From positions 124,001 through 188,000 of the forward strand of contig NZ_FZOQ01000006.1 of the NCBI RefSeq assembly GCF_900188175.1: a DNA stretch of 64,000 nucleotides, given 5' to 3'. The translations under genes and the position numbers were made by a program. Origin of the DNA: Pontibacter ummariensis (GTDB taxonomy: Bacteria > Bacteroidota > Bacteroidia > Cytophagales > Hymenobacteraceae). Shown piece by piece: positions 58,750 through 64,000 of the stretch. Each line of letters opens with the position of its first letter. The first letter of the stretch is position 1. The notes under the pieces were generated by a model. It saw only the letters and a list, made by a program, of their open reading frames with translations, searched no databases and was not told where the DNA came from.

Positions 58750-59760
58750 TTACAGTTTCTGTAAGAAAGCCAGTGTATCTACGCCATCAGCGTAATCCCA
58801 CACCATTGGGATTTGCGCCTCTCCAAACGGAATACTCCCTTCCAGCCAGCCATGGGCAGAGACAACTACCTGTGTTTTATCTTTTACCTTGGCTAATTTG
58901 TGACGAAGATCGTCCAGGGAACTGAATGTGTCGTAGAAAAGCACTGAAATAGGGGATACCAGCTTCTCACTTTGCTGTACCAGCATAAAGCCGTTGTCGA
59001 AGTGCGGTACGCGGTTTACCAGCAGGATCGACTTATTGTAGTCGTAGTTATTCTGGTACTTGTGGTGGTCCAGGATTGAGCTGCGGTACTGGTTAGCCTC
59101 AAAGAACTTATCGAAGGTATAGCCTTCCGGCACAAACACTTTGGACACATTGCGGCAGCCGAGGCCATAGTAGCGAAAGAAATCCTCGCCTAATGCCTGC
59201 AGGTCGTCTTTCTCCTCATGCCCTGTTAGCACGCCGATACTCGTTCTGTTTTTACGGATAATGTGCGGACGCTTGGCAAAGTAATGCTCGAAGTAACGGG
59301 CTGTGTTATCAGAGCCGGTTGCAATGATAGCGTCGGCATCCCGTAGGAGGTCCACAAACTCGATGCGGTTTCCGAAGGCTGGTTCTATCCCGATCAGCAT
59401 GTTCGCCAGGCGCTTCATCAGCAGCTCGTCTTCGGAACTAGGCTTCGCGAGCAGGTAATGCCCGCTGATCAGTACGGACAGAAAATCATGGAAGCCAACC
59501 ATAGGAATATTACCTGCCATCACCACGCCTACTTTCTTAGGTGTAACCTGTTTGAGGTGATAGGGGTAAAGCCATTCTCGGAGATACTGCTCATCCAGCA
59601 TGGTAATGATGCCATCAAGAGCCCAGGACACATTATCTGCATCAAACCAGGGGTTACGTGAGGCGGCCACTTGCGCCCAGGCTTTCCTGTCTTCCGGTGT
59701 TAAGTTTTGTAGTTGCTTACCGAGTGCTACAAAAGCTTCTATCCTGTTCTCTAGTGTCAT
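58750..59760 (-). CDS. Acyl-CoA reductase (LuxC-like)
   Basis: A 336-residue protein of the LuxC family, members of which reduce acyl-CoA or acyl-enzyme to aldehyde with NADPH. The catalytic Cys is in YYGLGCRNVSKVFV near residue 200. Other blocks are GVVMAGNIPMVGFHDFLSVL near 77, AIIATGSDNTARYFEHYFA near 145 and HIIRKNRTSIGVLTG near 172. No luxD or luxE genes are near, so bioluminescence is not implied. In Bacteroidota a gene like this often stands divergent from a dicluster ferredoxin gene, as here (59873). The physiological substrate is unknown. Confidence 0.85.
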   Translation of the reverse strand: MTLENRIEAFVALGKQLQNLTPEDRKAWAQVAASRNPWFDADNVSWALDGIITMLDEQYLREWLYPYHLKQVTPKKVGVVMAGNIPMVGFHDFLSVLISGHYLLAKPSSEDELLMKRLANMLIGIEPAFGNRIEFVDLLRDADAIIATGSDNTARYFEHYFAKRPHIIRKNRTSIGVLTGHEEKDDLQALGEDFFRYYGLGCRNVSKVFVPEGYTFDKFFEANQYRSSILDHHKYQNNYDYNKSILLVNRVPHFDNGFMLVQQSEKLVSPISVLFYDTFSSLDDLRHKLAKVKDKTQVVVSAHGWLEGSIPFGEAQIPMVWDYADGVDTLAFLQKL

Positions 59761-59785
59761 GGCAGTAGGTTGTATTAAAAAATAC

Positions 59786-59816
59786 TTGATAAGGATACTG
59801 AATGTTCCTAATTTTG
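59786..59816 (+). promoter_or_regulatory. Promoter of the ferredoxin gene
   Basis: TTG (59786-59788), a 20-base spacer and TAATTTTG (59809-59816) fit the consensus, 57 bases before the ferredoxin ATG. A TACTTTTG on the minus strand at 59840-59847 could serve the divergent acyl-CoA reductase gene. Confidence 0.55.
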
Positions 59817-59836
59817 TTTGTTAACAGAAACGATAA

Positions 59837-60223
<387 letters not shown>

Positions 60224-60241
60224 GTCCTTAGCTGAAGATTG

Positions 60242-60272
60242 AAAAAAGCCTGCCTCTTCGGCGGGCTTTTTT
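60242..60272 (+). terminator. Terminator of the ferredoxin gene
   Basis: AAAAAAGCCTGCC (60242-60254) pairs with GGCGGGCTTTTTT (60260-60272), one G-T wobble, with a T run, 18 bases after the stop. Confidence 0.88.
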
Positions 60273-60335
60273 GTTGTAGGTATTGCTTGTATCCTCTTTC
60301 TTCCTTTGTCTAATGGTCTTTTGTCTTTTATTCTC

Positions 60336-60343
60336 TAATTTTG
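60336..60343 (+). promoter_or_regulatory. Probable -7 promoter box for valS
   Basis: TAATTTTG matches TAnnTTTG exactly, 33 bases before the valS ATG. TTTG sequences lie upstream at 60305 and 60320, but with spacers of 27 and 12 bases, so the -33 element is unclear. Confidence 0.45.
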
Positions 60344-60376
60344 CTTTTTAGCACAACACGCCGAAAATAACCTGAA

Positions 60377-63013
60377 ATGATGTCGATTTCAACGAAATAT
60401 AACCCCAAAGAAGTAGAGAAGAAGTGGTACGACAGCTGGATGCAGCGCGGCTTCTTCCACTCTGAGCCTAATCCGAATAAAGAGCCTTATACCATCGTGA
60501 TTCCACCGCCCAACGTAACGGGGGTGCTGCACATGGGACACATGCTCAACAACACCATTCAGGATGTGCTGATACGCCGTGCGCGGATGCAGGGCAAAGA
60601 GGCTTGCTGGGTACCTGGTACCGACCACGCTTCCATTGCTACAGAGGCGAAGGTGGTGGCGATGCTGAAAGAAAAGGGCATCAACAAAAGCGATCTCACG
60701 CGTGAGGAATTCCTGACCTATGCCTGGGAGTGGAAGGAGAAGTACGGCGGCATTATCCTGGACCAGCTGAAGAAACTCGGCGCTTCCTGCGACTGGGACC
60801 GTACCCGCTTCACCATGGAGGACGACATGAGCGCCGCTGTGATCGAGGTATTCGTGGACCTGTACCGCAAAGGACAGATATACCGGGGCGTGCGCATGGT
60901 GAACTGGGACCCACAGGGCCGTACAGCGCTATCCGACGAGGAGGTGATTCCGAAAGAGACAATGGCCAAAATGTACCACCTGAACTACGAGATAGTGACG
61001 GATGGTGTGGCTGAGCCTGCTTATATCACGGTGGCAACCTCTCGTCCGGAAACCATTATGGCGGACGTGGCTGTGGCGGTTAACCCAAACGACGAGCGCT
61101 ACAAGCACCTGCATGGCAAGCGCGTACGCATTCCTTTGCTGGGTAAAGAGATTCCAATCATCCTGGATGAGTACGTGGCCATCGATTTTGGTACGGGTGC
61201 TCTGAAAGTAACGCCAGCCCACGACCTGAACGACTACGAGCTGGGTCAGAAGCATAAGCTACCAACCATCGATATCCTGAATAACGACGGTACCCTGAAT
61301 GAACAGGCGCAACTGTACGTTGGGCAAGACCGTTTTGCCGCCCGCCGTAACATTGTAAAGGACTTGCAGGAGGCTGGCTTGATGGTGAAGATAGAAGAGT
61401 ACGCCAGTGTGCTGCAAACTTCGGAGCGTACCGGTGCTGTGATCGAGCCGCGTCTGTCGATGCAGTGGTGGTGCAAAATGGATAAAATGGCCAAGCCTGC
61501 CCTGGAGGCGGTCATGGAAGACCAGATACGGCTGCACCCGCCGAAATTTAAGAACATGTACCGCTCCTGGATGGAGAACGTGCGCGACTGGTGTATCTCG
61601 CGCCAGCTGTGGTGGGGCCAGCGCATCCCGGCCTATTACCTGCCAGATGGTTCTTTCGTGGTGGCGGCTACGGATGAAGAGGCCTTAGAACTAGCCCGTA
61701 AAGAGAGCGGGAACGAGGCGCTGCAGCTCAGCGACCTGAAGCAGGACGAGGACGTGTTGGATACCTGGTTCTCTTCCTGGCTGTGGCCAATTTCAGTGTT
61801 CGACGGCTTTAAAGACCCGGACAATAAAGATATTCTCTACTATTATCCAACCAACGATCTGGTAACTGCTCCGGAGATCCTTTTCTTCTGGGTGGCGCGT
61901 ATGATCATGGCAGGCTTTGAGTTCCGTAACGAGGTGCCGTTCAAGAACGTGTACCTGACAGGCATCGTGCGGGACACACAGGGCCGCAAAATGTCAAAGC
62001 AGCTGGGTAATTCCCCTGACCCGCTGGACCTGATTGAGCAGTACGGCGCGGACGGGGTTCGTACAGGTATGCTCTTTAGTTCCCCTGCTGGTAATGACCT
62101 GTTGTTCGACGAGAAATTGGTAGAGCAGGGACGTAACTTCAGCAACAAGATCTGGAATGCCTTCCGCTTGATCAAGGGCTGGGAAGTAGACGAAAGCCTG
62201 CCATGCCCGAACGAGACAGCTATCAAGTGGTTTGAGTCGCGCTTCAACGAAGCCTTCGTGCAGATAGAGGACCACTTCAGCAAGTTCCGTATTTCGGATG
62301 CGCTGCTGGCGGTATATAAGCTAGTATGGGACGACTTCTGCTCCAATTATCTGGAGATGATCAAGCCTGCCTACCAGCAGCCGATTGATAAGCGGACCAT
62401 TGAGGTAACTGTTGGCTTACTGGAGAAAGTGCTGAAAGTACTGCATCCGTTTATGCCTTTCATCACCGAAGAAATCTGGCACGAGCTGAAGGAGCGCAAA
62501 GAGAAGGAGTTCCTGATCGTAGCCCCGTGGCCAAAGAAGGACAAGTTCGACGAGCAGATCGTGGAGCAGATGGAGAACGTGTTGAACGTGGTAGGGGCTG
62601 TCCGTAATATCCGCAACTCCAAGAACATTCCGAATAACAAGCAACTAGGCCTATATATCAAGGTGATGAGCCATGATCAGTATGAACCTTTCCTTGGTAT
62701 TTTGCGCAAGCTGGCCAACCTGGACGAGGTGAAGTTCGTGGAGGAGAACATCGAGGGGGCCATCAGCTTTATTGTGGCCGGGGATGAATTCTTTATTCCA
62801 ATGGAGGGCAATATTGATGTGGAAGCGGAGCGTGAGCGCCTGATAAAGGAGTTGGAGTATACCAAAGGCTTTTTGGCATCTGTTACAAAGAAATTGAGCA
62901 ACGAACGCTTCGTAAACGGTGCGCCAGAGGCTGTTATCGCCAACGAGCGTAAAAAGCAAGCTGACGCAGAGGCTAAGATCAACGCCATTGAGCAAAGTCT
63001 TGCTTCTTTGTAG
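60377..63013 (+). CDS. valS: Valyl-tRNA synthetase
   Basis: Charges tRNA-Val with valine, using ATP, and edits mischarged threonine. The 878 residues show the class I HIGH-type motif [17 protein letters not shown] near residue 50, the CP1 editing domain (about 150-345), the KMSKS-like motif [15 protein letters not shown] near 537, and a C-terminal anticodon-binding domain ending in a helical coiled-coil arm (about 810-878; [20 protein letters not shown]), which is the usual ValRS tail. Two Met codons start the frame. A terminator follows. Confidence 0.98.
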   Translation: MMSISTKYNPKEVEKKWYDSWMQRGFFHSEPNPNKEPYTIVIPPPNVTGVLHMGHMLNNTIQDVLIRRARMQGKEACWVPGTDHASIATEAKVVAMLKEKGINKSDLTREEFLTYAWEWKEKYGGIILDQLKKLGASCDWDRTRFTMEDDMSAAVIEVFVDLYRKGQIYRGVRMVNWDPQGRTALSDEEVIPKETMAKMYHLNYEIVTDGVAEPAYITVATSRPETIMADVAVAVNPNDERYKHLHGKRVRIPLLGKEIPIILDEYVAIDFGTGALKVTPAHDLNDYELGQKHKLPTIDILNNDGTLNEQAQLYVGQDRFAARRNIVKDLQEAGLMVKIEEYASVLQTSERTGAVIEPRLSMQWWCKMDKMAKPALEAVMEDQIRLHPPKFKNMYRSWMENVRDWCISRQLWWGQRIPAYYLPDGSFVVAATDEEALELARKESGNEALQLSDLKQDEDVLDTWFSSWLWPISVFDGFKDPDNKDILYYYPTNDLVTAPEILFFWVARMIMAGFEFRNEVPFKNVYLTGIVRDTQGRKMSKQLGNSPDPLDLIEQYGADGVRTGMLFSSPAGNDLLFDEKLVEQGRNFSNKIWNAFRLIKGWEVDESLPCPNETAIKWFESRFNEAFVQIEDHFSKFRISDALLAVYKLVWDDFCSNYLEMIKPAYQQPIDKRTIEVTVGLLEKVLKVLHPFMPFITEEIWHELKERKEKEFLIVAPWPKKDKFDEQIVEQMENVLNVVGAVRNIRNSKNIPNNKQLGLYIKVMSHDQYEPFLGILRKLANLDEVKFVEENIEGAISFIVAGDEFFIPMEGNIDVEAERERLIKELEYTKGFLASVTKKLSNERFVNGAPEAVIANERKKQADAEAKINAIEQSLASL

Positions 63014-63038
63014 ATAACATAAGAGTAGCTTTTAGAAG

Positions 63039-63076
63039 AGCAGCGGCCGTTCCTGAAAGGGAGCGGCCGCTGTTTT
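63039..63076 (+). terminator. Terminator of valS
   Basis: AGCAGCGGCCGTTCC (63039-63053) pairs with GGAGCGGCCGCTGTT (63060-63074) with few mismatches and T-rich sequence after it, 26 bases past the stop codon. Confidence 0.85.
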
Positions 63077-63238
63077 GTTTTATACTGAACTGTAATAGAA
63101 GGAGTAAGAGAAGGTAGCAACTATCGGCTTTCCGCTGATTGAACCCATTGTAGCGAAGGCCTTGATGAGGCAGTTGAGGCTTTTACTGGTGGAGTTAATG
63201 ATTGATAAGGTGGGCGCCCGGTTAATTACCATTAGCTT

Positions 63239-63820
63239 CTAAAACCACCAGCCTGTTTTCTTAAGGGTGAAGCCGACAAAGGCCAGCCGCTGTCCGGTGT
63301 GGTATGTGTGCACAGAGCCACGAAGCCCCAAAGAGTACTTATCTGTAAGTCGGGCATCTATATTTAATGCTAACATACCCCCTAGCTGTACCTGGTGCTC
63401 GTCTACCACCTCTGATTCAAACTCCACTACCTGGCCATTTACCTGCCGTATAGAGGCAGATTTCATGTAGCGTTCTCGGGCAAAGCGTATGCTAGGCCCT
63501 ATGGCCGGATAAAAAGTAAGCCGGCCCAGGTGCAGATAAAGGTGAAAGCCGCCATCTAAAGACATTCCTTTTGATTTTTCCTCGATGGTGTAGCCAGGGG
63601 CGAAGAACCGGGTACCTTGTGTGGAAGAACCGGAAGCCATAATTTCATAGCCAATGCGTTTGCCAAGCTTTCTCTGCGTGCCCAGCAAAAGCATTGGGCC
63701 GGGCAGGTCACCGTTACCGGTAACAACTGTTCCAAAGCCAACGACAGACCTGGTGGTAGTTTGAGCAAAAGAGAGTTGTGCTAGTAATAGTAGCAGTGGG
63801 AGTAAAAGTTTGGTTTTCAT
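63239..63820 (-). CDS. Exported hypothetical protein, probable outer-membrane beta-barrel
   Basis: From the ATG at 63818-63820 a signal peptide (MKTKLLLPLLLLLAQLSFAQ) precedes about 170 residues of alternating polar/hydrophobic strands: SVVGFGTVVTGNGDLPGPML, RIGYEIMASGSSTQG, DGGFHLYLHLGRLTFYPAIG, LGGMLALNIDARLTDKYSLG and a final LAFVGFTLKKTGWWF ending in an aromatic residue. Such ends are typical of BAM-inserted beta-barrels. The role is unknown. It lies between valS and the window end, on the opposite strand. Confidence 0.7.
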   Translation of the reverse strand: MKTKLLLPLLLLLAQLSFAQTTTRSVVGFGTVVTGNGDLPGPMLLLGTQRKLGKRIGYEIMASGSSTQGTRFFAPGYTIEEKSKGMSLDGGFHLYLHLGRLTFYPAIGPSIRFARERYMKSASIRQVNGQVVEFESEVVDEHQVQLGGMLALNIDARLTDKYSLGLRGSVHTYHTGQRLAFVGFTLKKTGWWF

Positions 63821-64000
63821 GCGCTTAGGAGTGAGTATCAAATAAATATAGGAATTTATTTATTAAGCGCTGTAGAACGTGTAGTACTTTTTTATGTTTT
63901 TGTGTCCTTGAAGTAAAAAGGTGCAGTGCACGAGACCTTCACTTTATTACTCCTATACAGCCTAAAAGGACATTGACAACTACTCCTGAATGTAATGCCT

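Noticed and set aside
58750..59760. LuxC-like gene as evidence of a bioluminescence operon
   Set aside because: No luxA, luxB, luxD or luxE genes are in the window; the LuxC family has other members.

Overview
The window reads as a contiguous piece of a Bacteroidota chromosome, most likely Cytophagales/Hymenobacteraceae (a Pontibacter- or Rufibacter-like organism). This is inferred from several things: protein families typical of that phylum (an IPExxxVDY-type protein beside acpP, DUF2851, a LuxC-like acyl-CoA reductase divergent from a dicluster ferredoxin, a short ATP synthase epsilon subunit), repeated TTTG-N18-20-TAnnTTTG promoters, few Shine-Dalgarno sequences, and roughly 50% GC. There are no rRNA genes, no CRISPR array, no phage and no intact insertion sequence. 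One tRNA gene (Gln, TTG) is present.

Layout. 1-3.6 kb, minus strand: the start of an MFS transporter, pth, rplY (L25/CTC), prs and tRNA-Gln. 3.7-4.9 kb: a decayed gene and a small hypothetical protein. 4.9-6.8 kb: atpD-atpC. 6.9-10.5 kb: an Old Yellow Enzyme reductase, a transsulfuration PLP enzyme and an EpsN-like sugar aminotransferase. 10.8-14.8 kb: ispE, a DMT exporter, an LptF/LptG permease and tgt. 15.1-18.9 kb: a membrane glycosyltransferase overlapping an ECF sigma factor, a small membrane protein, rsmG and a YheT hydrolase. 19.2-24.1 kb: rpsT, pyk with the IPExxxVDY-type gene, then acpP-fabF-rnc. 24.3-36.5 kb: nadE, an SdpI-like protein, lgt, a beta-propeller protein, a VOC protein, an esterase, cdd, a saccharopine dehydrogenase-like protein, trmN6, rnhA, marC, a SerC-like aminotransferase, aroQ and xerD.

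36.6-44.0 kb is the accessory part. It holds two GNAT acetyltransferases, a Gfo/Idh/MocA oxidoreductase, a serine hydrolase, a hexapeptide O-acetyltransferase, an aspartyl-protease-like protein and a pentapeptide-repeat protein. Two pseudogenes lie inside it, one a chimera of an NTF2-like and a beta-lactamase-like gene. 44.1-64 kb returns to core genes: pyrD, ftsK-lolA, a lipoprotein, pyrF, DUF1456, DUF2851 overlapping a polytopic membrane protein, a NeuD-like acyltransferase, trhO, a class IV aminotransferase with a P1 peptidase, a nucleoside phosphorylase, acyl-CoA reductase divergent from ferredoxin, valS and an exported hypothetical protein.

Most of the window is housekeeping: nucleotide synthesis (prs, pyrD, pyrF, cdd), translation (pth, rplY, rpsT, rsmG, tgt, trmN6, trhO, valS), fatty acid and lipoprotein biogenesis (acpP, fabF, lgt, lolA, lptF/G) and chromosome segregation (ftsK, xerD). 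I found no convincing new multi-gene system. The points most worth a second look are the three decayed genes, a family of intergenic inverted repeats, a Tgt without its zinc cysteines, the acyl-CoA reductase/ferredoxin pair, and the translationally coupled DUF2851/membrane protein pair.
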